DNA of 64,000 nucleotides from Halothermothrix sp. (GCA_016841825.1 JAENYK010000013.1:109495-173494), one strand, 5' to 3'; counted from the stretch's first letter, positions 32,601-39,452 are shown. Made by a program: numbers and translations. Notes: a model not told the origin generated them from the letters alone.

Positions 32601-35600
32601 ACCTTGATAGAGCTCAACAAATTCGTTAGTCAAAATCCCCATGGAAACTCCATCTGAAATAATATGATGCATATCAAAGAACAAATAATACTGTTCAGCC
32701 GCAAGTTCAATTATTCCAACTCTTAACAGTGGAGCGTTTTGCAGATCGAAAGGTTGAATCAGATGCTGAATGACTTCCATAAACACTTCATCGCCGTACT
32801 CTTTTTTACAATCCTGATCACAGCAATCTGTATCCCATTCCCTGTCAGCTGCTGTTGTAGCAAAAGAATTTTGTTCAAAATTAAAAGCTACTGTTATGCT
32901 TAAAGATTCTTCTTTTTCACTTTTGGGTTTTGGTAGTTCTAATGGTTGTATTGATTGGCTTAATGAAATGTATTTGATTGTAAAATCAATATCTTCATGA
33001 ACAATCTGAACTGGTTTACCTCCTTTAACCACAAATGACGTCCGCAGTGATTCGTGACGTTGGATCAATTTACAGATGGCATACTGTAGTTGCAATAGAT
33101 TAAGCTGACCTTCAATTTTAAGTGTTCCGGTAATATTGTAATTAGTGCTAGCAGGTTCCAGTTGATTTAAGATATACATCCTTTTTTGAGCCGATGATAC
33201 AGGGTAGTATTCACTAATGGGTACCTGCGGGATAATAAAATAAGCTTCCCTTCCAGCCTGTTGAATATATTCAGCCAATTCCTGAATTGTGGAGGACTGA
33301 AAAATTACTTTCACAGGCAGATTAACATTAAACTCTTTTTTTATTTTAGAAACCAGTTGAGTTGCTTTCAATGAATGGCCGCCCAAAGTAAAAAAGTCGT
33401 CATTAATTCCTATCGAATTCACACCCAGTATCTCAGACCAGATCACAGCCAACCTCTTTTCTATCTCAGTGGCAGGTGCAATATACTCCGGGCCAGAATC
33501 TAAGTTCGGTTCTACATCAGGTAAGGCTTTACGATTGACTTTGCCATTAGATGTCAGTGGAAGTTTATCTAAAGTGACGAAATATGCTGGAATCATGTAA
33601 TCTGGCATTCGTTCACTGAGATATTTTCTCAGATCAGAACCGGAAATCTCTTCTTCACTAACAACATAGGCAGCTAAATATTTAGTACTTCTAACATCAA
33701 TTTTGTCTACCACAACAACCTCTTTGACGAGTGGATGGCTGAGAAGTTGGCTTTCGATCTCTCCAGGTTCAATTCTAAAACCGCGAATTTTTACCTGATG
33801 ATCAATTCTTCCCAGAAATTCTATCTTACCATCACTTAGCCACCGGGCCAGATCACCTGTTTTGTATAATCGCCCTTCTCCAAAGGGATTTGGAATGAAC
33901 TTCTCAGCTGTCAGTTCAGGTCCGTTCAAATATCCTCTGGCCAATCCATCTCCGGCAATACATAACTCACCCGGTGCTCCAATAGGTTGTAAGTTGTGAT
34001 ACTTATCAAGAATATACACCTGAGTATTGGAGACAGGATAGCCGATAGGAATATTCAGAGTATATCTTTCTTCAATGGGAAGATAGGTAGCAAAGGTAGT
34101 ACTCTCTGTCGGGCCATATCCGTTGATTATTCTTAGATTAGGATATCTAGCTTTAACTAAATTAATATGCCGTGGTGATAGAGCATCCCCACCTACCAAT
34201 AGAGTATTTAGATTTTTGAAGATCAGGGGATTCTCTTCCAACAATTGATTAAATAAAGGGGCCGTTAACCAGATCATAGTTATCTGATATTCATTCACCA
34301 GTTGGGCGAAACAATCTGCCGATAAGATTTCCTCTTTATCTACCAGATATAGGGCAGCGCCATTTAATAATGCACCCCAGATTTCAAAAGTTGATGCATC
34401 AAAGGCTAACGAACCTGTCTGCAAAATTCGATCTTCTTCAGTAACTCGTAACATATTAGAATTGGAGATTAATCGATTGATATTCAAATGTTCGATCATT
34501 ACACCTTTAGGTTTTCCAGTAGAGCCCGAAGTGTACATTATGTAAGCCAGATCGTTAGGTTTATTAATGAATTCAATATGTGAGTCTATATTTGGTCTAG
34601 CTTCAGATTCTCTCGTTCCGAGACAGAATTTTAAATTAAAAAGTTCAAGGCATTCAAAAGTAAACATCTCATCAGGAAAATTAGGTTTAGCAAAAAATTC
34701 TATTTGCCCCAGCAGTAAGCCAGCCTGACTATCCTCTAACATAAACTGTACTCTTTCTTCAGGATAGTCAATATCTATTGGTAAATAAGCCCCCCCTGCC
34801 TGAATGATTGCCAGTACTCCAACAATCATCTCAATCGAACGATCCAACATCAGTCCAACAACTCGATCAGGGCCAGTCCCCTGTTCTCGCAAAATCTCAG
34901 CCAATTCAGAAGTTCTCTGATTCAATTCCCTGTATGTCAATCGACGGTCGTGATAGACCACTGCGAGATTCTCTGGTGTTCGTTCCACCTGCTCAGCGAA
35001 CAGTTGTCCGATGGTCTTTTCCCGGGGATACTGCACTCTGGTATTATTGAACACTTCCATGATCTGTCTCTTCTCTGCTTCTGTAAGAAGACTAATCTGC
35101 GATAGACTGATCTCAGGATCTGCGGAAACAATAGTGCTCAAATGTACCAGATTGTTCAGAAGTCGCTTAATCGTGGATTGTTCAAAAAAACGTCGATTAT
35201 AAATAAAGTTAAGCTTTAACTCCTCAAAAATACTGATCTCTAAAGTTAAGGGATAATTAGTCTGTTCAGTAATAGAATATGAACAAATAGTTAATTCAGG
35301 TGTTGAGTTTTTTATTCGGTCATCCAGAGGATAGTTCTCAATGACAACAATTGAATCAAAAATATCTTCTTTAGAGTTGAGTTCACTATAGGTTTTAATC
35401 TCCTGTAATGGGGTATACTCATACAACCGCCTCGCCTGAATCATCTCCTGTACTCTGGCAAATAACTGACTGATAGAATCTGTACCCTGACCAATAATCC
35501 TCAAGGGAACTGTATTGATGAATAAGCCAACCATCTGCTCAACGCCAATAATTTCTGCAGGTCTTCCGGAGACGGTGGTTCCAAAGATAATATCTTCAAG

Positions 35601-36431
35601 GTTGTTGTATTTATGTAAAATAATTCCCCATAACGTATAAAAAATAACTCCCAATGTAGTTTTTTCATTCATAGCGAGTTCTTTTATTCCCAGAGTCAGA
35701 TCATTTGATAAACAGACCTGTTGTGAACAGTAAGTGTAACCGTCCATTTGTGAACTGTTTATCTGATCGGTGGGCAAGGCAGTCCGGGTATTAAAATCGT
35801 TTAAGTACATCCTCCAGTACTGCTCCTGTTCTCTTTTATCCAGTTTTTTGACCCAGTTGAGATATTCTTTAAAACCTTTTTTCTTGACTTTAGATGGAGT
35901 TACTCCCTGAGTGATATAATGGTAATAATTAAAAAATTCCTGTAGGATAATTCCGGTACTCCAACCGTCAAAGATAATGTGATGATTGCTAATAATCATC
36001 TCATATCTATCTTCCGCTACTCTGCAAAGTAAGATTCGCAGCAAAGGTCCAGTCTGCAAATCAAATCCAGTTCGGCGATCCAATCTTTTAATCTCCTGCA
36101 GCCTGATCAATTTACTCTTGTCGGATTCGCAAGAAGTCAAGTCATATTCCTGAAGAGGAATATCGACTTTTCTCAGAACGATCTGCAAAGGCATGTCCAT
36201 CTTCTCCCACGAAAACACTGTTCTCAGCATCTCATTCGTTTGGGCAACACAGTTCCAGGCCTTTTTTACTGCTAGCGCTTCAACATTACCTTGAAGAGTT
36301 AGATTCAACTGTTCACAATAATTTTCACTTTCTGGTTCATACAGATAATGAAAGAGAATTCCTTCCTGAAGTGAACTCAGAGACAGAATATCTTCTACAT
36401 CCTGTCTGGAAAATCGCTTGACTAATTCCAT
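23610..36431 (-). CDS. Four-module nonribosomal peptide synthetase, (C-A-T)x4
   Basis: This is the 4,273-residue starter enzyme of the line. The four C domains carry HHIIFDG (150), HHIISDG (1255), HHIISDG (2288) and HHIITDG (3349). The four T domains carry a phosphopantetheine serine, for example LGGHS at 1020 and LGGNS at 4217. Specificity residues, aligned by eye to GrsA, are DAFWLGGTFK (Val-like), DAFWIGGTFK (the published Val code), DVFWIGGTFK (Val-like, possibly another branched residue) and DAMHVGLFNK (unassigned). There is no epimerase, so residues should stay L. The first domain is a complete C domain although nothing upstream feeds it, which suggests N-acylation or a detached starter. 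The C domain of module 2 has an insertion of about 55 residues. The C-terminal acidic tail (EEDDLIIEDTDIQIFEI) probably docks to the next KS. AAAGGGGG lies ten bases before the ATG. Confidence 0.95.
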   Translation of the reverse strand: MELVKRFSRQDVEDILSLSSLQEGILFHYLYEPESENYCEQLNLTLQGNVEALAVKKAWNCVAQTNEMLRTVFSWEKMDMPLQIVLRKVDIPLQEYDLTSCESDKSKLIRLQEIKRLDRRTGFDLQTGPLLRILLCRVAEDRYEMIISNHHIIFDGWSTGIILQEFFNYYHYITQGVTPSKVKKKGFKEYLNWVKKLDKREQEQYWRMYLNDFNTRTALPTDQINSSQMDGYTYCSQQVCLSNDLTLGIKELAMNEKTTLGVIFYTLWGIILHKYNNLEDIIFGTTVSGRPAEIIGVEQMVGLFINTVPLRIIGQGTDSISQLFARVQEMIQARRLYEYTPLQEIKTYSELNSKEDIFDSIVVIENYPLDDRIKNSTPELTICSYSITEQTNYPLTLEISIFEELKLNFIYNRRFFEQSTIKRLLNNLVHLSTIVSADPEISLSQISLLTEAEKRQIMEVFNNTRVQYPREKTIGQLFAEQVERTPENLAVVYHDRRLTYRELNQRTSELAEILREQGTGPDRVVGLMLDRSIEMIVGVLAIIQAGGAYLPIDIDYPEERVQFMLEDSQAGLLLGQIEFFAKPNFPDEMFTFECLELFNLKFCLGTRESEARPNIDSHIEFINKPNDLAYIMYTSGSTGKPKGVMIEHLNINRLISNSNMLRVTEEDRILQTGSLAFDASTFEIWGALLNGAALYLVDKEEILSADCFAQLVNEYQITMIWLTAPLFNQLLEENPLIFKNLNTLLVGGDALSPRHINLVKARYPNLRIINGYGPTESTTFATYLPIEERYTLNIPIGYPVSNTQVYILDKYHNLQPIGAPGELCIAGDGLARGYLNGPELTAEKFIPNPFGEGRLYKTGDLARWLSDGKIEFLGRIDHQVKIRGFRIEPGEIESQLLSHPLVKEVVVVDKIDVRSTKYLAAYVVSEEEISGSDLRKYLSERMPDYMIPAYFVTLDKLPLTSNGKVNRKALPDVEPNLDSGPEYIAPATEIEKRLAVIWSEILGVNSIGINDDFFTLGGHSLKATQLVSKIKKEFNVNLPVKVIFQSSTIQELAEYIQQAGREAYFIIPQVPISEYYPVSSAQKRMYILNQLEPASTNYNITGTLKIEGQLNLLQLQYAICKLIQRHESLRTSFVVKGGKPVQIVHEDIDFTIKYISLSQSIQPLELPKPKSEKEESLSITVAFNFEQNSFATTAADREWDTDCCDQDCKKEYGDEVFMEVIQHLIQPFDLQNAPLLRVGIIELAAEQYYLFFDMHHIISDGVSMGILTNEFVELYQGKELPELRVHYKDFTYWQQKFFQTDLLQKEEEYWLNLLSDDLPILDLQTDYPRPSIFNYAGARLEFQLEEELVSKLRELVRIQGVTVYMLLLAAYNILLARYADQNEVLIGSPIAGRAHNDLEQIIGMFVNTLVMRNNPVSSKTFSQFLAEIKINTLTAFENQNYQFEMLVEKLALNRDLSRNPIFDTLFTVQNAHSLELSIPGLRVSAQEYFHNVTKFDLALIAFESSDKLRFNLDYRTDLFKRTTIRRMADHYINILGEIVDNREILLGQIQMISAVERAQILFNFNDTRVEYPYEKTVSQLFAEVVGANPDKIALVYEDQNLTYAELYKRANQLAQILRNKGVRREKVVGILAERSLEMIIGVLAIVQAGGAYLPLDPDYPPERMEYMLIDSQVDVLLTQTGLTERVNYSGELIDLTDEELYAGEIEQLEFVTQPGDLIYIIYTSGSTGQPKGVMIEHRNVNRLISNSNMLQIAEDERILQTGSLAFDASTFEIWGSFLNGATLYLVSKEKILSAHLLVERMQSYQITMIWLTAPLFNQLLEEDRTIFAELKTLIVGGDALSPGHINRVRYYYPNLQVINGYGPTESTTFTTFYPIEEEYDSNVPIGYPVSNTQVYIFSKGGQLQPVGVPGELCISGDGLARGYLNSPELTGKKFVSNPVTHERMYHTGDLARWLEDGTLEFLGRIDNQVKIRGFRIEIGEVENKLSQHENVSDVVVIANTDNQGNKYLCAYFTADQHLQIVDLRKFLAEKLPEYMIPAFFIQLERFPLNRNGKVDRKVLPEPEGKLVRWTEYAAPLGETEERLARIWIDILGIEQIGRNDNFFELGGHSLKATTLTSRIFKEFNVELPLRKIFQHPTVKGIGEYIRDSAKSKYLKIEKVANRAYYPLSSAQRRLFVLNQLDNTNITYNVFVIIEVTGELEYTKVQRAFMQLIERHEVFRTSFELVDGEAVQRVHPKVEFTVDLLAEQGRDKQQIFADYIKPFDLQTVPLLRVGLLNTVEQQYMIVDSHHIISDGVSMDILFREFVQLYQGQNLSSSTIQYRDFAVWQNQLFNSDSEIIQTQEKYWLNSFKDELPVLELPLDFPRPAARTYTGDTVRFILDKELKDKLNELTLQKNVTLYMLILAIYSTLLARYTGQEDLVVGSPIAGRHNPDIEQTVGMFVNTLAIRVYPENRLTFAAFLQRVKDRVLEVFENQDYQFEMLVDKLNLDQDLSRNPIFETMFVLQNANTTELEVSGMKLHIYPWTGKTAKFDLTLGAIETEAGLQMTLEYNTNLFKRATITRMANHFQNLVKDVVTNPQVGLEQARLLNVRELEELLVVFNATQADYPVEKTIIQLFTEVVDKNFDRQALVFQDQKLTYGELSRRARQLARALREKGAGPDKVIGIVGERSLEMIIGVLAIVYAGGAYLPIDPDYPVSRMEYMLTDSKAEILLIQRNLAEDLNYSGEIIDLIDETLYSGESELELINCPEDLIYIIYTSGSTGQPKGVMIEHRNVNRLLSNSNMLQISEGERILQTTSLAFDVSTFEIWGAFLNAATLYLVSKDKLISGQLLVEVIQKYRITLMWLTTPLFNQLLEEEPEIFAELQTLIVGGDALSPKHINQVRHLYPELRVINGYGPTESTTFATYYPIEEDYYHNVPIGYPLSNTQIYILSKAGELQPIGVPGELCIAGDGLARGYLNRPELTEEKFNFHRLIAKRIYWTGDLARWLADGRVEFLGRIDNQVKIRGFRIELDEITNRLLEHGQVKEAVVVDRTDPNNDKYLCAYLITIADLSISDLRDFLSARLPDYMIPSYFIQLDSLPLNTSGKINRKALPEPEITLDTGVEYLAPHNELEEKLVQIWSQVLAVERISVKDNFFVLGGHSLKGTQVVSMIHKLCNVEIRLADLFKHPTVVELAELIQNRQKLAYSDIKRLPEQESYDLSYAQKRLWIIHQLDPDSTAYNMPGQSKIDLPLDEAVLRKVLWQLIERHESLRTCFVEDNGVPVQIVLPVSVTREEGFEQNSEHRRDEIRLDLTIQDLTALTDCEQILCCQEVLKAEMTKSFDLEKLPLFRVRVLKYGDSSFELIYVMHHIITDGSSAEILQKEFAQLYQAYCLGEQLELTPLKIQYRDFAYWHNQLLADEEQIQEYLDFWQREMDGEIPVLNLPTDYSYKGLQDQQSAAYRFVIEEQILRQINRLAQTQNTSLFMVLLAGFNLFLADITDQDDLILGIPAAGREHENLRNVMGFFVNTLILRNQVDKTKNFGHLLKNIQDKTLQILQYQSYPLEKIFEKLKMPYPKLTVFFNLLNMGESNLSELNDLQSRQLKDVSDAKFDLVMYLTEYKNGIEINCYYYTGLFKPETIEHFMKRYTTILDKVSQYPDKILENYNINEDRRKLTAVESRPDLNEKVNPDRVGIITQIFEQQADKYPDKIVIQSGDRMLTYQDLNHQANRLANELLTHCKVKETTIGLLFEQGADMIIGVLGAIKAGMTYVPLEPTYPRDRLHHILVDAEIGIIVSNNFNQKLITRIMEELSLSLMFINLDTIALEVSQQNPQRLICEDKPAYILYTSGSTGRPKGVVQTQRNILHFVRNYEKYLQIGLDDRLTLFSTFTHDAAVMDIYTGFVTGATLYPVNVRDQIDIADLAQWMIDEKITVWHSVPTVFRFFVRTLKEVKYFPDLRWIVLGGEQVIEHDIQDFRRSFPNAVLVNLYGQSETSFNSAQYFHSDDSFEKITLGQPVDDTELLVIDQSGVEVPMFGIGEIVVASDYVAPGYWKNPEKTKQVFMEDRSLGRVYLTGDLGRRLLDGTVEFMGRKDFQVKIRGFRVELGEIESKILTYPGIREVVVTARDYGDNTRYLCAYLVTDTEVIINELRSALQQVLPDYMIPVHFITLEKMPLTSTNKIDRKALPVPTATIKTGVEYQAPERDIEKRLAELWARILKLDAAGIGTRDSFFDLGGNSLSIMELTRLVNEEFATNFKILDLFNYNTIELMASLIDRPEEDDLIIEDTDIQIFEI

Positions 36432-36539
36432 GAACTTTTAACCCCCTTTAACATTATACTTTATATACTTTCCTAATTTGGCATGAAACTTTACTGTACA
36501 ACAACACCCATCAATAGCATTGTTTTTCCATTTTACTTT

Positions 36540-36568
36540 ATTATAAGTGTAAAGTTAATTATTGTCAA
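36540..36568 (-). promoter_or_regulatory. Perfect sigma-A promoter of the NRPS/PKS operon
   Basis: On the minus strand TTGACA (36568-36563) and TATAAT (36545-36540) are both full consensus with a 17-base spacer. Transcription would start near 36533, giving a leader of about 100 bases before the NRPS ATG. No operator, attenuator or riboswitch was recognised in that leader. Confidence 0.85.
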
Positions 36569-36650
36569 CTAAGTTTATAAAAGAATATTATCACCTTTTG
36601 CTATTTTTTATAAGACCTATAGCTAATTTTATACATTTACTGAAATTAAA

Positions 36651-36792
36651 GTCGCACTAGCAACAGGCTATTAATCCTTAAGTTTAATGATTTGGAAGGA
36701 GATTTGTACCTCCATTGAAGTAAATACCATTTAGATATTGCTGCTCCCACCTATAGAGATTAAAAGATTTCCTTCTGAAATGTCATTAAGGT
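36651..36792 (+). repeat. Structured repeat R1 (IS200/IS605-end-like remnant)
   Basis: This stretch aligns along most of its length with R2 (39303-39452), and its first 60 bases align with R3 (49772-49831). Shared features are an opening GTCGCA followed by a small stem around GCTATTAAT, a second stem around CTTAAGTTTAATGA, then AAGGAGAT..TAC, and in R1 and R2 a distal block with CATTTAG and GCTC(C/T)CAC. It lies between the NRPS promoter and the papain-like gene and contains no open frame. The structure and lack of coding resemble decayed 3' ends of TnpB-type IS elements. That assignment is inference. Confidence 0.45.
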
Positions 36793-36878
36793 CTAAAAAT
36801 TTTGCATAAATTAAAAGGAGTTTTGTTAACAAAGCCAAATTATAATAGTAAGATAGATTGAAAGGATGGTAGCTGAAA

Positions 36879-37493
36879 ATGCAAAAGTTCAATGATTATG
36901 TACTCCAAGTAATAGAAACATACCCTACCGACGGTTCCTATACCTATTCCTGGGTTGATGAACCGAACTATGTTGGAATCACTAAAGATCTCTGCTATAA
37001 AGGAGATCAATTTGTTACAGGTGACCCGGCCAGGAGAAGTTACTGTTCAGGAATCACCTTTGAAGTCTTCTTTCAGGCATATCTTCTTTATAACCAGGCA
37101 CATAATCTTAGTCAGATTGGTCAACTGAAAACTGCAGCTGAAATGGAAGATTTTCGTTTAAAATGGTATGGTACTGGAGGTGACCGGAGAACTATTAAAC
37201 ACGCTCTGGTATCAACTGATTTGGGAGATGAGATCACTGATCTAGCACAGATTGAGAAAGGAGATTTTGCTCAAATCTGGCGCCATAATGGCAGTGGACA
37301 TACGGTAATTTTTATTGAGTGGGTAAAGGATGAATCCGGGGAGATCAATGGATTTATTTACTGGTCATCCAACAAAAATATGGGACCGGGATACCGGGCT
37401 GAATATTTTGGAAAAGATGGCAGTACCATTAGTTGGGAGGAAAGTTTCTTCATGAAGATCAAGGAACCGATAATTCAACAATCCCACAGCTAA
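36879..37493 (+). CDS. Papain-like (NlpC/P60-type) Cys/His protein
   Basis: This 204-residue protein has no signal peptide. Its layout suggests a papain-fold hydrolase or amidase: Cys56 in RSYCSGITFEVF at the start of a helix, a GDF turn at 128-130 (EKGDFAQIWR), His141 in GSGHTVIFIEW on a strand, and a polar residue in IYWSSN at about 162-164. This Cys-(about 85 residues)-His spacing matches NlpC/P60 and CHAP proteins, but I do not recognise a named subfamily. AAAGGATGG lies nine bases before the ATG, and TATAAT is present at 36841-36846. It is the only gene in this region read rightwards and diverges from the NRPS. Whether it serves the pathway (release, tailoring, self-protection) or is mobile cargo between repeat R1 and the hairpin at 37476 cannot be decided here. 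Confidence 0.75.
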   Translation: MQKFNDYVLQVIETYPTDGSYTYSWVDEPNYVGITKDLCYKGDQFVTGDPARRSYCSGITFEVFFQAYLLYNQAHNLSQIGQLKTAAEMEDFRLKWYGTGGDRRTIKHALVSTDLGDEITDLAQIEKGDFAQIWRHNGSGHTVIFIEWVKDESGEINGFIYWSSNKNMGPGYRAEYFGKDGSTISWEESFFMKIKEPIIQQSHS

Positions 37494-37509
37494 AGCAGTG
37501 GGATTGTTG
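37476..37509. repeat. Perfect 12-bp hairpin overlapping a stop codon, IS605-end-like
   Basis: CAACAATCCCAC and GTGGGATTGTTG flank the ten-base loop AGCTAAAGCA, and the stop codon of the papain-like gene lies in the loop. No U-tract follows on either strand, so it is a poor Rho-independent terminator. The minus-strand pattern, CCCAC-TGCTTTAGCT-GTGGG, is the kind of sequence found at the right ends of IS200/IS605 elements. The origin is inferred. Confidence 0.5.
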
Positions 37510-37559
37510 AGCGATTAAAGAGCATATATTGAGCTTCCAAACTCCATTCTACACTTGTT

Positions 37560-38312
37560 TTATATCTTTCTCCCTTTGAGTATAAAGGATGACGGAACTA
37601 TTCTGGCTTTTTCCAGTGTATAGTACTTTCCCGAAGTCGCAGCTCCCTGTTTCTGATACTTATCAGAGAGGTCTCCCTCAATTAATGTTTCAAGCTTAAA
37701 ACCCGCCTTCGCCAATTCGTTAATATAGGTACTCAATCTTATTCTGGGTAGATACACAGGTTCTCCCTTTTTCTCAATATACTCATAACCCTCGATAAAA
37801 TATGACTTTTTCATTATAACCTGATCATCCTGAAAGTTTACGCAGGGAAATATTGGATGATCCCAACTGAAAATTAAGATTCCATCATCTTTCAGATAAG
37901 AATAAATTAACTTCACCGTCTGTTGAAGGTCGGTAGTCCAACCGAGAGCATAGATAGAATACACAACATCAAAATAGTTCTGTGGTAACGCAATATCTTG
38001 TTCCATTGGAGAACAGAACAAATTAGCCTGGATGCCTTTATCTTGCAGATACTGGCTGGCTGTATCAATCTGAGTTGAGGAAAGATCGATCCCCCACAGT
38101 TCCTCAGCTCCCTGTTTAGCCAGATATTCTAATGAATGACCGCTGCCACAGCCAATCTCCAAAACCTTCTTTCCCCTGAGATCTCCGAACAACTTCAATT
38201 CATCTTCAGTCTTAATCAGTGGACCATATGAAGGTAATGCTGTTACTCCAAAATAGTGGACTGCAATACTGTCCCAACAATTTTTGTTTACTGTTATAAT
38301 TTGCTCTTCCAT
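37560..38312 (-). CDS. Class I SAM-dependent methyltransferase
   Basis: This is a 250-residue Rossmann-fold methyltransferase. Motif I is VLEIGCGSGHSLEYLA near residue 50, the acidic ribose-binding residue is in LWGIDLSSTQID, and motif IV is FDVVYSIYALGW. Downstream, ILIFSWDHPIFPC resembles the UbiE/Methyltransf_11 branch that acts on small molecules. GGAGG lies seven bases before the ATG and forms the last codons of the hydrolase gene, whose stop is only three bases upstream, so the two are co-translated. It could O- or N-methylate the NRPS/PKS product 1 kb away, but it is read from a different transcript, so this is proximity only. A housekeeping small-molecule methyltransferase is equally possible. 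Confidence 0.88.
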   Translation of the reverse strand: MEEQIITVNKNCWDSIAVHYFGVTALPSYGPLIKTEDELKLFGDLRGKKVLEIGCGSGHSLEYLAKQGAEELWGIDLSSTQIDTASQYLQDKGIQANLFCSPMEQDIALPQNYFDVVYSIYALGWTTDLQQTVKLIYSYLKDDGILIFSWDHPIFPCVNFQDDQVIMKKSYFIEGYEYIEKKGEPVYLPRIRLSTYINELAKAGFKLETLIEGDLSDKYQKQGAATSGKYYTLEKARIVPSSFILKGRKI

Positions 38313-38315
38313 CCG

Positions 38316-39299
38316 TCAACCTCCAAAATGGTTATTTAAAAAACCGATGATCTTTTCAGCATACTCTTTATCTTCCCGGGGATTTAAAAAGTAGTCTTCT
38401 TCTAAAATCAGATGATTATCTCCTTGTCTCACCCAACTCTCTACGTGTGCAGGTGCATTTTCCATAATTCGTTCAAAACTTGCAAATGGTACCTGAGAAT
38501 CTTCAGTCGAATGGATGATTAAAGCGGGTCGTTCACCAATTCGCTTTATCTGATTTTTTGGACTAATTTTTGCAGATTTGAAACCATACTTGAGTGTAGT
38601 GTATAGTTTTACAAAAGGTTTTTGAATTTCTGCATATAATCGCGGAGCTCCCATGTTTATCATATTATCAGAAAAAGCATCTTCCCATGATGAATATGCC
38701 GACATACTGATTAGTCCATCTATCTCAGCTAGCTGACCCATCGAATTGATTGCCGTAGTCCCACCCATTGATAAACCATACACGATTATTGGAATATCTC
38801 CGTATTTTTGCGTTAGATAGTCAACCACCGCCTGAACATCTAAATACTCCTTGTATCCCAGACAGATTACATTCCCGTCACTGTCCCCATGAGCTCGCAT
38901 CTCAAGTAGGATCGAGCCATAGTTTTCCTGCTGTAACATCTTTGCATGAGGGAAAAAAGCGGTAACTGACGGATTATGAATTCCGGAAATTAATATTACA
39001 TTTGCTTTAGGGTTGGCAGCTTCCACCTCATAAGCCACAACCTGCAAATTATCCGGAGTAGTAAGGGTTAATTTTGCTGCTGAGATTTCAAGCTCTTCAG
39101 GTGAATATACCGTCTGAAAATCGACATGCCCGTTAACCATATCTTTCATAATTATTGGTGGAATTGCAGCTAAAAATATTATCGCTAATCCAATTACACA
39201 TAGACTAAGTACCAAGACTACTTTCTTAAATCCTCTCTTTTTTCTTTTAGCATACTGAGTTACCTTTACTTGATTCAACCAAATCATTCCTTTCTGCAT
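38316..39299 (-). CDS. Membrane-anchored alpha/beta hydrolase
   Basis: This is an alpha/beta hydrolase of up to 327 residues with a basic N-terminus and one membrane helix near 28-48 (VVLVLSLCVIGLAIIFLAA), so the catalytic part is probably outside the cytoplasm or anchored. The nucleophile elbow is GLSMGG (YGLSMGGTTAIN), the acid is in HSTEDSQVPF and the histidine in GDNHLILEEDY, as in the YqkD/BAAT-like extracellular hydrolase group. An earlier HGDSDG loop is also present. The start is uncertain: the ATG at 39299 has no site upstream, whereas AGAAAGGA could serve a TTG start nine bases later. The gene begins at the edge of repeat R2 and is translated with the methyltransferase. It is not obviously a type II thioesterase. 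Confidence 0.85.
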   Translation of the reverse strand: MQKGMIWLNQVKVTQYAKRKKRGFKKVVLVLSLCVIGLAIIFLAAIPPIIMKDMVNGHVDFQTVYSPEELEISAAKLTLTTPDNLQVVAYEVEAANPKANVILISGIHNPSVTAFFPHAKMLQQENYGSILLEMRAHGDSDGNVICLGYKEYLDVQAVVDYLTQKYGDIPIIVYGLSMGGTTAINSMGQLAEIDGLISMSAYSSWEDAFSDNMINMGAPRLYAEIQKPFVKLYTTLKYGFKSAKISPKNQIKRIGERPALIIHSTEDSQVPFASFERIMENAPAHVESWVRQGDNHLILEEDYFLNPREDKEYAEKIIGFLNNHFGG

Positions 39300-39302
39300 A
39301 TA

Positions 39303-39452
39303 GTCGCATTAACAATAAGCTGTTAATGTCTTAAGTTTACCGACTTCAGAAGAAGATATATACTCTCCTGAAATAAACATCATTTAGTTATTTTACGCTC
39401 TCACTTATAAAACCGGGAGACTTCTTTTTAAAATTTCGCTAAATAAGTCATT
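39303..39452 (+). repeat. Structured repeat R2 (IS200/IS605-end-like remnant)
   Basis: This is a relative of R1. It has a clear first hairpin CATTAACA-ATAAGC-TGTTAATG, a second stem around CTTAAGT-TTACCG-ACTTCAG, then AAGAAGATATATACTCTCC, a CATTTAG block and GCTCTCACTTATAAAACC. It begins four bases upstream of the hydrolase frame, so that gene's 5' end abuts it. It is non-coding. Confidence 0.45.

Noticed and set aside
38316..39299. Alpha/beta hydrolase as the missing thioesterase of the assembly line
   Set aside because: It has an N-terminal membrane anchor and the motif layout of extracellular esterases, so a cytoplasmic release function is unlikely, though not excluded.
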